A program made the position numbers and the translations under genes. A stretch of 39,290 nt of DNA, from assembly GCA_021323255.1 (NCBI GenBank), contig JAJTCL010000008.1, positions 1-39,290 of the forward strand, in the 5' to 3' direction. The DNA comes from Propionibacteriaceae bacterium (lineage in GTDB: Bacteria; Actinomycetota; Actinomycetes; Propionibacteriales; Propionibacteriaceae). The notes under the pieces were generated by a model. The model was not told the DNA's origin and did no database searches. It worked only from the letters and a program-made list of their open reading frames with translations. Each line of letters begins with the position of its first letter. Position 1 is the first letter of the stretch. Shown one piece after another: positions 31,271 to 39,290 of the stretch.

Positions 31271-32362
31271 GTGAGGATGAGGGAGCTGTCCGGGGAACAG
31301 CAGACCGAACGCGAGTGGGATCCAGACGTCAGTGCTGGAGACGCGCCCCAGGCCAGGGCGGCCTGGCTGAGAGACATATTCGCCGCCTTGTGCATCTCTG
31401 GCCTGGGCCTCGTGGTTGCAGCGTCCGTAGGCCTAACGACCAAAGCGGAGACTACCGAAAATGGGTTGACCGCTCTGCCCGAGACTTCCTCGGCGGTCGT
31501 AGTGGCTGCCGACAAGAAGCAGTCGACCACCGAGACTGGTGCGCTGGCTGTGTTCGCACCGCCGGAGACATCGGTGACTGATCGCCCGGCCAGGACTGCC
31601 GACCTCCAAGTCGCGATGGTGAAAGAGCAGGCTGCCCAGCGAGATGAGCTGCTGGCCAAGACAGCCGAGGAAGTCAGTCGAGCTGGGAGAGCGGCCAGCG
31701 GTGAGGCGCGGCAGAAGGACCTTACCGATGCGGACCGGGCGATTCGCGAAGCCGGAGCCCGAATCGCGGCTGAGAACCTGCGTCGGGCAACCGCTGCTCG
31801 AGTGGCTGCGGCGAACCGGCGGCAGGCCGCAGAGAGCGCGTCGGAGGATCATGAAGCGGCTTCCGGGTCAGACCGCGGAAACACCGATAGCAGTTCTGGT
31901 GGCGGGTCTACCGGCGGTGGTGGGTCGGGCAGCGGTGGAGGTTCCGGCGGTGTGGCGCCGGTGCTGGGTGCCGTGATTGGTTCCCACTTTGGCGAATACG
32001 GGAGTTGGTCGCGCTATCACACCGGGATTGATTTTCGTGCCGCGCATGGCACACCGATTCGCGCCGTGAGGTCTGGGGTGGTGCTCTACGCCGGCAACTC
32101 CGGTAACTGGGCGGGCAACCATGTCGCGATCAAGCACGGGGATGGCATGACCACCATGTCCTCGCACATGTCCTCCATGGCGGTCAGGGCTGGCCAGCAT
32201 GTGCAGGCGGGGGAGGTCATCGGTCGCGTCGGCCAGACCGGACGGGCCTTCGGCGCTCACCTGCACTTCGAGCTTTACCCCGCGGGTGTCAAGTACGGGG
32301 ACGTCTACCGGGCCATCAATCCGCAACCATGGCTCCGGGCCAGTGGAGTCACAACCCACTGA
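31271..32362 (+). CDS. M23 family metallopeptidase
   Basis: TM/signal segment, coiled region, Gly/Ser linker, then YHTGIDFRAAHGTPI...GQTGRAFGAHLHFELYPAGV. Confidence 0.9.
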   Translation: MRMRELSGEQQTEREWDPDVSAGDAPQARAAWLRDIFAALCISGLGLVVAASVGLTTKAETTENGLTALPETSSAVVVAADKKQSTTETGALAVFAPPETSVTDRPARTADLQVAMVKEQAAQRDELLAKTAEEVSRAGRAASGEARQKDLTDADRAIREAGARIAAENLRRATAARVAAANRRQAAESASEDHEAASGSDRGNTDSSSGGGSTGGGGSGSGGGSGGVAPVLGAVIGSHFGEYGSWSRYHTGIDFRAAHGTPIRAVRSGVVLYAGNSGNWAGNHVAIKHGDGMTTMSSHMSSMAVRAGQHVQAGEVIGRVGQTGRAFGAHLHFELYPAGVKYGDVYRAINPQPWLRASGVTTH

Positions 32363-32498
32363 TCTCTTCGGAGCAACCAGCGGACCGCAGCGAGCTCTAA
32401 ATATCGTGCAACGGGCGATGAGCTCGGAATCAACTCCCGAGATTTTCATCACATTGCGAAAAACACGCGCCAAACTTGCCGAGATCAGCTTGCGTCGC

Positions 32499-32515
32499 GT
32501 TATGCATCCGTTATT
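32499..32515 (+). promoter_or_regulatory. Direct repeat GTTATG-N5-GTTATT, MtrA-like site
   Basis: Same 11-bp period and similar distance to the downstream M23 start as at 31115-31131. Confidence 0.35.
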
Positions 32516-32634
32516 GTTTCGGGCAGCGTCCACCGTTTGAAGTCAAAACGCGGGCCTCCAAGCAGACCATCAAAGACTTGTGCTGCGGCAGAGGCAGGAC
32601 TCGGGGAACCTGTCGTCGTGCGAGGAGATTTGGA

Positions 32635-33522
32635 GTGCCCAACTCGTCGTCGGAGCGCACTTTTGCGCGTCGCGCGTTGATCGAGGACATCAGAGAAGAC
32701 CGGAGAAGCTGGCTACGCCACGGGGTGGCAGCGCTCGCGGTGTCGTTTCTGGGACTTGGCGTCGCGGGATCAGTGGCCCTAACGGGTGCGGCACAAAACA
32801 CCACATTGACGGCAACGGTAGCGACGAACGATCTTGTCAAAAAGACCAGCCGCGCGGCCGAGCGGCCCAGCCTCGACCCGGCGAGGATCAAAAGCATCGC
32901 TGACCAGCGGGACGAGGAGCTCAGCAAGATCGGTGCCGAGGTACTTGAGGCCTCCATGGACAGCTCGGAGAAGGCCCGCGCCAAGGCTCTCCAGGAGCTC
33001 TCCGACTCGACGCGGCGTCAAGCCATACTGCTCAAACGCGGGCAGGCCAAGCGCAGCGATTCGCCGCCACCTGATACGAACACGGGCTCTGGTGGCGGCA
33101 GGGGCTGCCTGCCTATTCGGAGTGGCTACAGCATTGCTGCCGGCTTCGGCCAGGTCGGTCCATGGTCGCGTTACCACACCGGCTTGGACTTCTCCTCTCC
33201 CGTCGGTACCCGGTTGTACGCTCCTGCCGCTGGGGTCGTGACCAATGCCGGGATTGGACGAGCCAGCGGCTGGGCCGGTAACTATGTCGCAATTAAGCAC
33301 GCGAATGGCACCCACACGCTGCTGGCGCATATGTCCAACGTCTCGGTCCGCCTGGGCCAGAGTGTGTCGGCCTGCCAGAACGTGGGAGCGGTTGGCATGA
33401 CAGGAAGGACCTTCGGGGCCCACGTTCACTTCGAGGTTTACCCCCCTGGTGTGCAACCCGGTGACATCTACCGTGCGATCAACCCAGTGCCATGGCTCAG
33501 GGCCCGCGGAGTCAACCCCTAG
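32635..33522 (+). CDS. M23 family metallopeptidase (tandem paralog)
   Basis: SWLRHGVAALAVSFLGLGVAGSVAL; RYHTGLDFSSPVGTRL...MTGRTFGAHVHFEVYPPGV. GAGGAGA ahead of the GTG start. Confidence 0.9.
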   Translation: MPNSSSERTFARRALIEDIREDRRSWLRHGVAALAVSFLGLGVAGSVALTGAAQNTTLTATVATNDLVKKTSRAAERPSLDPARIKSIADQRDEELSKIGAEVLEASMDSSEKARAKALQELSDSTRRQAILLKRGQAKRSDSPPPDTNTGSGGGRGCLPIRSGYSIAAGFGQVGPWSRYHTGLDFSSPVGTRLYAPAAGVVTNAGIGRASGWAGNYVAIKHANGTHTLLAHMSNVSVRLGQSVSACQNVGAVGMTGRTFGAHVHFEVYPPGVQPGDIYRAINPVPWLRARGVNP

Positions 33523-33539
33523 GGGCGCATTCTCGAGAG

Positions 33540-35957
33540 CTAGAGCTTCTCCAGCGGTGCATACCGCAGCGACAGCCGCTTGAGACCTGAGGATCCAAAG
33601 TCCACATCAGCCATGGCTTTGTCGCCTTCACCGGATGTTGCGACAACGGTGCCCATGCCGAACGTGGTGTGCAGCACTTTGTCCCCGGCCACCAGCGAGG
33701 GGATCTCGCGGCTGGTCCGCCTTGCCCCGTAGCCGACCGCATTCCGCCACGTCTGGGTCGCTGTCGCGGAGGTGTTTTGCCAGCTCGTGACCGCAGCTTC
33801 GGTACGTCGCCAGTCGACAAGCTGGCTCGGCACCTCGTTGAGGAAGCGGCTGGGCGGATTGTGCTGCGGAGAGCCCCACGAAGACCGAGCGATAGCTCGT
33901 GAAATGTAGAGCTGCTTGCGGGCGCGGGTGATCCCGACGTAGGCGAGCCGCCGTTCCTCCGCCAGCTCGTTGCCGGTGCGTTCCGCTATCGCTCGCTGAT
34001 GAGGAAAAACTCCGTCTTCACAACCGGTGAGGAAGACCGTATCGAACTCCAGGCCCTTCGCTGTGTGCAGCGTCATCAAGGTGACGACGCCGACCTCTGC
34101 CTCATCCGGAGCGTGGGGGATCTGATCCGAGTCCGCGACGAGCGCGACTCGCTCCAGGAACGCGCCCAGCGACGCATCAGGCTCAGCCGCCCCCGCCGCC
34201 AGGTCGGCCTCCGGGTCGAGTGCGGCGGCGACGTCATCATCCGGCGGTGCTGCTGAGTCGCCGCCCGGAAGCCCGAAGTCGTCCAGCTCCTCTTCTGGAA
34301 CAGTCAGGGTTGCGACGCCGGTGACGAATTCCCGCGCCACCGTGATCAGTTCTTTCAGGTTCTCCAGTCGAGTCTCGTCCTGCGGATCAGTCGAGTTGTG
34401 CAGCTCTGCCAGATACCCCGATCGGTCCAGCACGCTGGTCAAGATGGCGTCTGCCGGCATCCCCTCGGCCACCATGGCTTCGTGGTCATCAAGGAATCTG
34501 GCAAAGGCCGTGAGCTGGTTCAGGGAGCGGGATGGCAAACCTGGTATCTCCTCGACCCGGCGAAGTGCGTCGCCGAAGCTGATACCCTCCCGAGCCGCCA
34601 GATCGGCCACGGCAGCTTCCGCCCGATCACCGAGACCCCGCTTGGGAACGTTCAGAATCCGGCGGAGGGAGACGTCATCGGCTCTGTTGGCGATGGCACG
34701 AAGGTAAGCGATGGCGTCCCGCACCTCGCGCCGCTCGTAGAACCGCACCCCACCAACCACTTTGTATGGCATACCGACCCGGATGAATGCTTCCTCGAAC
34801 GCACGCGACTGTGCGTTGGTGCGGTAGAACACCGCCGTATCGCCGTACCGGTGCCCCTCCTCGCTGAGCCGCTTGATCTCCGCGGCCACGAACTTCGCTT
34901 CGTCGTGCTCGGTGTCAGCGACGTAGCCGATGAGCTGCTCACCGTCGCCGGCAGTGGACCATAGGTTCTTCGGCTTCCTGTTCTCGTTACGCGTGATGAC
35001 AGCGTTGGCAGCATTCAAGATGGTCTGCGTGGAGCGGTAGTTCTGCTCGAGCAGGATCACTCTTGCTCCGGGAAAGTCCGACTCGAAGTCGTTGATGTTG
35101 CGAATGGTCGCACCACGGAAGGCATAGATCGACTGATCGGAGTCACCTACCACCATGAGCTCCGGCGACTCAATGCTCACCACATCTGGATCGGGTGAAG
35201 GATCGGGCGCACAGAGCTCCCTGATCAGGACGTACTGAGCATGGTCGGTGTCCTGGTACTCATCAACGAGCACGTGCCGGAAGCGGCGGCGATATTGCTC
35301 GCGAAGCTCTGGAAAGGCCTGGAACAGGTGCACCGTGGTCATGATCAGGTCGTCGAAGTCCAGCGCGTTAGCCCTGATCAGCCGCCGCTGATACTCCCGG
35401 TACGCCTCGGCGTAGCTCTCCTCCATGGGCGAGCGCGCTCGAGATGCCGCCGACTCATGATCGACGAGCTCGTTCTTGCAGCCCGACACCCAGTTCATGA
35501 TCGCGCGCACCGGGAAGCGCTTCGGATCAAGATCGAGATCCTGAGCCACTAGCTGCATCAGCCGCTTGGAGTCGGCATCGTCGTAGATCGAGAACGTTCG
35601 TGTGATGTTGAACCGGCTGATCTCGGCTCGCAGGATCCGGACGCAGGCAGAGTGGAACGTGGAAACCCACATCAGCTTGGCCCGATTGCCCACCAGGTCC
35701 ATCACCCGGCCGCGCATCTCGGCGGCTGCCTTGTTGGTGAAGGTGATGGCGAGAATCGAGGCCGGGTGTGCCCGGCGCTGCGTCACCAGATAGCAGATCC
35801 GACGGGTCAATACGCGCGTCTTGCCCGAACCGGCGCCCGCCACTACGAGGACGGGACCGCCCTCATGCAGCACCGCCTCCCGCTGTGGCGGGTTGAGTCC
35901 TTCCAGCAACTGCTCGACGGTCAGTCTTGCCGGTCTCGCCTGCGCCGTACTCGTCAT
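33540..35957 (-). CDS. pcrA: UvrD/PcrA-type ATP-dependent DNA helicase
   Basis: GLNPPQREAVLHEGGPVLVVAGAGSGKTRVLTRRI, VDEYQDTDHAQY, GDSDQSIYAFRGA, TLHTAKGLEFDTVFLTG. Confidence 0.95.
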   Translation of the reverse strand: MTSTAQARPARLTVEQLLEGLNPPQREAVLHEGGPVLVVAGAGSGKTRVLTRRICYLVTQRRAHPASILAITFTNKAAAEMRGRVMDLVGNRAKLMWVSTFHSACVRILRAEISRFNITRTFSIYDDADSKRLMQLVAQDLDLDPKRFPVRAIMNWVSGCKNELVDHESAASRARSPMEESYAEAYREYQRRLIRANALDFDDLIMTTVHLFQAFPELREQYRRRFRHVLVDEYQDTDHAQYVLIRELCAPDPSPDPDVVSIESPELMVVGDSDQSIYAFRGATIRNINDFESDFPGARVILLEQNYRSTQTILNAANAVITRNENRKPKNLWSTAGDGEQLIGYVADTEHDEAKFVAAEIKRLSEEGHRYGDTAVFYRTNAQSRAFEEAFIRVGMPYKVVGGVRFYERREVRDAIAYLRAIANRADDVSLRRILNVPKRGLGDRAEAAVADLAAREGISFGDALRRVEEIPGLPSRSLNQLTAFARFLDDHEAMVAEGMPADAILTSVLDRSGYLAELHNSTDPQDETRLENLKELITVAREFVTGVATLTVPEEELDDFGLPGGDSAAPPDDDVAAALDPEADLAAGAAEPDASLGAFLERVALVADSDQIPHAPDEAEVGVVTLMTLHTAKGLEFDTVFLTGCEDGVFPHQRAIAERTGNELAEERRLAYVGITRARKQLYISRAIARSSWGSPQHNPPSRFLNEVPSQLVDWRRTEAAVTSWQNTSATATQTWRNAVGYGARRTSREIPSLVAGDKVLHTTFGMGTVVATSGEGDKAMADVDFGSSGLKRLSLRYAPLEKL

Positions 35958-36099
35958 GGCCGCTCGTCGCTGGGACAAGAGTTCGCATCGCCCCCGCAGA
36001 GTTTTCTCATAACCCAGCCCACCCTAGACGTCAGCAAAGACACCATGTTTGACCGCCTTGCGGCGCCTGTCCGCCTGGCGCCAGCGTAAATTGGTCGCT

Positions 36100-37332
36100 A
36101 TGCGGGTGCCTACGATCTCGCTCGGCACGCTGCTCAAGCGCGTCGTGCTGGCCGTGGCCGCAGTGCAGGGGGCTACTTTACTCGCCTTGGTGGTGGTCGA
36201 CTATCGGCGAAAGAAGCTCCGCAAGCCGGCGACCTTCCCGCGACTTCCGCCCGGCTCGGTCACGGTGGGCGGCTCCGAGGTCACCGTCTACACCTACGGC
36301 GAAGACCTCTATCGCGACATGCTGAACGCCATCGGTCAAGCCAAGTCGCGGATCTTCTTCGAGAGTTTCATCTGGAAGAGCGACGCCGTCGGCCAGGCGT
36401 TCAAGGATGCGCTGATCGAAGCAGCCAATCGCGGCGTCAAGGTCTACGTCGTCTTCGACGAGTTCGCCAACCTGGTAGTGCCACGCTCCTTTTTTGTCTT
36501 CCCGAAGAACATCGCAGTACGGCGCCACCCACTGATCGCATCCGGTTTTCGTTTCCCGCGCAACACCGGCCGTGACCACCGCAAACTGCTAGTGGTCGAC
36601 GACCTCGTCGCGTTCATCGGCGGCTACAACATCGGGAGCCTGTACGCGACCGATTGGCGCGATACTCACGCGCGACTCACCGGCGACATCGTGTGGGACG
36701 TGCAGAACGCCTTCATTGACTTCTGGAATCTCTGGTCCGGGCGGCGCCGCGCCGCGTTGCCCGATTTCGGCAGCGCTACCTGGCAGCCGGACATTCGGAT
36801 CCACCGAAACATGCCGCGCAACATGGTTTATCCCATTCGCGGAATGTATCTGAGTGCCATCGACCGGGCGTCCCACCACATCTACCTGACACACGCGTAC
36901 TTCATCCCCGACCAGGACATCCTGCACGCCTTGGTGCGAGCTGCACGTAGGGGCGTGGACGTACGAATCATCATTCCCGCCGAGTCCAACCACATCGTGG
37001 CTGACTGGCTCTCCCGCGGCTTCTACAGCCAGCTGCTCCGCAACGGCGTACGGCTGTTTTTGTATCAAGGCGCCATGGTGCACGCGAAGACCGCCACTAT
37101 CGACAGTCAGTGGTCGACGATCGGCACCGCAAACATCGACCGGATTAGCCTGATGGGCAACTACGAGATCAACATGGAGGTCTTCAATCCCGCGGTAGCG
37201 CGGCAGATGGAGGAGATCTTCTCGATCGACTCCTCCAACACCATCGAGCTGACCTTGGCCGACTGGCAGCGGCGGCATGCCATGGTGAAGTTCTCCGAGA
37301 CCGTGCTGACCCCGCTGCGCCCCCTCCTTTGA
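36100..37332 (+). CDS. Phospholipase D/cardiolipin synthase-like protein
   Basis: Two HKD motifs: GRDHRKLLVVDD and MVHAKTATIDSQWSTIGTANID; N-terminal TM segment. Confidence 0.92.
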   Translation: MRVPTISLGTLLKRVVLAVAAVQGATLLALVVVDYRRKKLRKPATFPRLPPGSVTVGGSEVTVYTYGEDLYRDMLNAIGQAKSRIFFESFIWKSDAVGQAFKDALIEAANRGVKVYVVFDEFANLVVPRSFFVFPKNIAVRRHPLIASGFRFPRNTGRDHRKLLVVDDLVAFIGGYNIGSLYATDWRDTHARLTGDIVWDVQNAFIDFWNLWSGRRRAALPDFGSATWQPDIRIHRNMPRNMVYPIRGMYLSAIDRASHHIYLTHAYFIPDQDILHALVRAARRGVDVRIIIPAESNHIVADWLSRGFYSQLLRNGVRLFLYQGAMVHAKTATIDSQWSTIGTANIDRISLMGNYEINMEVFNPAVARQMEEIFSIDSSNTIELTLADWQRRHAMVKFSETVLTPLRPLL

Positions 37333-37462
37333 GCCCGAAGTAGGCGCACCGAGGGATGGTCGGCGCCTTATGCCCCCAATAACTGACACGCGTTCTCACG
37401 ACACGCGGTGCAGATGCCAGCTGAGTGTGACTGGCGTCAGCTTCTAAGAGATCTCGAATCCA

Positions 37463-37903
37463 TCATTCGCGGATCGGCGGCACACCAGTCAAAGTCGCGG
37501 CCTTGATCAGGGTGCGCAAGGCGGGGTCGTGGACCTGCTCAAGTGAGGTGATCCGCAGGCTACGCATGGTGAGAGAGCCCCCGACCTGCCTGCCACCAGC
37601 CTCAGGCAGCAGCCCGCGCGGATCAGGCAGCTCGCCGCCGTGATAGAAGCCCAGGGTGACATGCCGCTGGAACGGCATCAAATACGCGAACTGCTCGGTG
37701 AACTTCTTCGGCCCTGTTCCCCAGCCGACCGAGCCCTGCCGTGGCCACACGACTTCGACCGTTTGCGGCAGCACATCGTAGATCAAGTCGCGAACCGCTC
37801 GTGCGAGCTCCTGGATGGCATCGGATGACTCCGCGATGATCTCGGCAAAGGCAGCGTCGTCCTCTCGGCCCCGATCATTGACGCGTCCTGCCGGCTCAGC
37901 CAT
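37463..37903 (-). CDS. DUF1801 protein
   Basis: VEVVWPRQGSVGWGTGPKKFTEQFAYLMPFQRHVTLGFYHG...LRTLIKAA. Confidence 0.75.
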   Translation of the reverse strand: MAEPAGRVNDRGREDDAAFAEIIAESSDAIQELARAVRDLIYDVLPQTVEVVWPRQGSVGWGTGPKKFTEQFAYLMPFQRHVTLGFYHGGELPDPRGLLPEAGGRQVGGSLTMRSLRITSLEQVHDPALRTLIKAATLTGVPPIRE

Positions 37904-37945
37904 ATGGTCTCCCTGGTCGGTTCGGGTGAGCATCGCCTAGCGCAA

Positions 37946-38317
37946 CTACTGCTTGGACTGCTCCTCGAGTCGGGCTCGGATGATCTTCTCCACGAGCTCC
38001 CTCGGAAGGGGCTGATCAGCGCTGAAGTGGATCGTGGCTCCGGAGACTTTGTGTGTTTTGGTGATCTCATCCTTCATCGCTTTGGCGAGCTGAGGGCTCA
38101 TGGTGAAGAAGGACAAGTGGTTCTGCTGAGCAGCGAAGCCGACCAGGTCCGGCCGCACCGCGAAGATCACCGCCCCTCCGTAGGAGATTCGCTCCTGCAC
38201 ATCCGGCACTGACGCCTTGATCAACTGCCGTAATTCTTCGAGAGTCTTTCGCTCCTGGTCCGGCAGCGCCGCCAGGTAGCCGTCCACCGCTTCCGGGTCA
38301 TCCTTGCTTCGTGGCAT
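37946..38317 (-). CDS. DUF1801/iron-chaperone-like protein
   Basis: VDGYLAALPDQERKTLEELRQLIKASVPDVQERISYGGAVIFA...FSADQPLPRELVEKIIRARLEE. Confidence 0.8.
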   Translation of the reverse strand: MPRSKDDPEAVDGYLAALPDQERKTLEELRQLIKASVPDVQERISYGGAVIFAVRPDLVGFAAQQNHLSFFTMSPQLAKAMKDEITKTHKVSGATIHFSADQPLPRELVEKIIRARLEEQSKQ

Positions 38318-38359
38318 CCGGTTCGGAACCTCCGCTCGATGTTCCTGATCAGCGGCCGG

Positions 38360-38545
38360 TCAGACGTTGGCCGATTCCAACGCTACTTCGCCGCTTGGCA
38401 CCGCAGCCCTCCGCCTGGAGCGCACCGCGGCGAGATAGAGGCCAGCAGCTGTGACCAGCAGGACAGCGATTAGATCGGAACCCTCGCCACATCGGGGACC
38501 TCTAGTGCGCTGAGGTGCGTGCGGGTGTTGGTCACTCAACTCCAT
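38360..38545 (-). CDS. Possible small membrane protein overlapping the rrf2 stop
   Basis: 61-aa ORF with one hydrophobic segment SDLIAVLLVTAAGLYLAAV; ATG overlaps the end of the Rrf2 gene. Confidence 0.35.
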   Translation of the reverse strand: MELSDQHPHAPQRTRGPRCGEGSDLIAVLLVTAAGLYLAAVRSRRRAAVPSGEVALESANV

Positions 38546-38982
38546 GCGGAGGGGTTCGCGACCAAAGTGGCAACCGGCTTCGGCATCTCGCCAGAAACCA
38601 CATGCGCAAGCGTGACGCCCTCCAGAATCGCCCGTTCCGAAGCCCGCAAAGCTATCCAGACCTCCTGCAGTGCCGCTGCCGATCCGACGTAGGCCAAGTT
38701 CTCTGGCCGACTGCCGCGCACGTTGGCTAGCTCGCCGTCAAGGGCCCGGATCACATCGGCGATGCTGATCGTCCCAGCCGGCCTTGCCAGGCGATACCCA
38801 CCCTCGGGCCCGCGTTGGCTGCGCAGCAGTCCCGTGCGCCGCAGCTCACCGAGGATGCTCTCCAGGTATTTGTTGGGGAGACGCTGCGCTTCGGCGAGCT
38901 GCTCCACGGTACGCGGCGCGTCGGCGGCGGCCAGCTCCGACATCGCCCGGAGCGCGTAGTCCACTCGAGCCGAAAGCCTCAT
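38536..38982 (-). CDS. Rrf2 family transcriptional regulator (no cysteines)
   Basis: MRLSARVDYALRAMSELAAADAPRTVEQLAEAQRLPNKYLESILGELRRTGLLRSQRGPEGGYRLAR. Confidence 0.9.
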   Translation of the reverse strand: MRLSARVDYALRAMSELAAADAPRTVEQLAEAQRLPNKYLESILGELRRTGLLRSQRGPEGGYRLARPAGTISIADVIRALDGELANVRGSRPENLAYVGSAAALQEVWIALRASERAILEGVTLAHVVSGEMPKPVATLVANPSAWS

Positions 38983-39041
38983 CCGAGCAGACCCCTCTTA
39001 CCACCACAATCTCCGGTCACGGCTTCACCTCACGATCGACC

Positions 39042-39290
39042 TTACTGCCACAACACAGCGACTGCGGCGCTGGTCAGCGTGAGGCCGCCGATCAGCCCCC
39101 AGAGCCCACGCGGGATGGAGGCGAACTTCCGGTTCTTCACCACCAGCAGTACTACCAAACCCGTCAACAGGAGCTTAAGGGCGATCTTGACGTGGTTCAC
39201 CGGAGTGGGGCCGATCTCCTCCAGCCAGACCAGCGCCACACCTGTGATCAAAAGCGTCAGGGACCCGTGCAGCATCGCTGCATTGACCTC
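39042..39290 (-). CDS. Small integral membrane protein (5' end beyond window)
   Basis: ...EVNAAMLHGSLTLLITGVALVWLEEIGPTPVNHVKIALKLLLTGLVVLLVVKNRKFASIPRGLWGLIGG...; frame open to the window edge. Confidence 0.6.
   Translation of the reverse strand, partial: EVNAAMLHGSLTLLITGVALVWLEEIGPTPVNHVKIALKLLLTGLVVLLVVKNRKFASIPRGLWGLIGGLTLTSAAVAVLWQ

Noticed and set aside
37340-37462. GC-rich inverted segments after the PLD gene (AGGCGC...GCGCCT)
   Set aside because: Arms only 6 bp with bulges; not convincing as a terminator or element.

Overview
This is a high-GC actinobacterial chromosomal segment. Gene content and order (icd, mdh, folD, purH, purN, perM-like, sucD, sucC, M23 peptidases, pcrA) suggest a Propionibacteriaceae-like host; that placement is inference. 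Most of it is core metabolism: metG, add, cdd, M20 amidohydrolase, mutase catalytic subunit, APH-fold kinase, Na+/H+ antiporter, trpS, CNNM/CorC-like protein, double GNAT, anti-sigma factor, ugd, icd, uridine kinase-like, mdh, DUF4190-like pair, DUF3017, folD, purH, purN, DUF6350, sensor-like membrane protein, sucCD, B12-binding subunit, lipase, two M23 peptidases, pcrA, PLD/cardiolipin synthase, two DUF1801 proteins and Rrf2. I see no phage, IS transposase, CRISPR array, rRNA or tRNA. The most unusual structure is a decaying DUF559/AbiEi-like nuclease gene bracketed by two near-identical long palindromes. Their arms are identical, only the central 6 bp differ, and each lies directly after a TAA stop codon. 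Other signals: a two-box dispersed intergenic repeat; apparent frameshifts in an anti-sigma gene and a small membrane-protein gene; a LacI-family remnant; matched 11-bp-period direct repeats upstream of both M23 peptidases (MtrA-like); a zinc-finger UBP domain fused to an antiporter; and a split B12 mutase whose subunits are about 24 kb apart. All calls come from reading the sequence; no searches were run.
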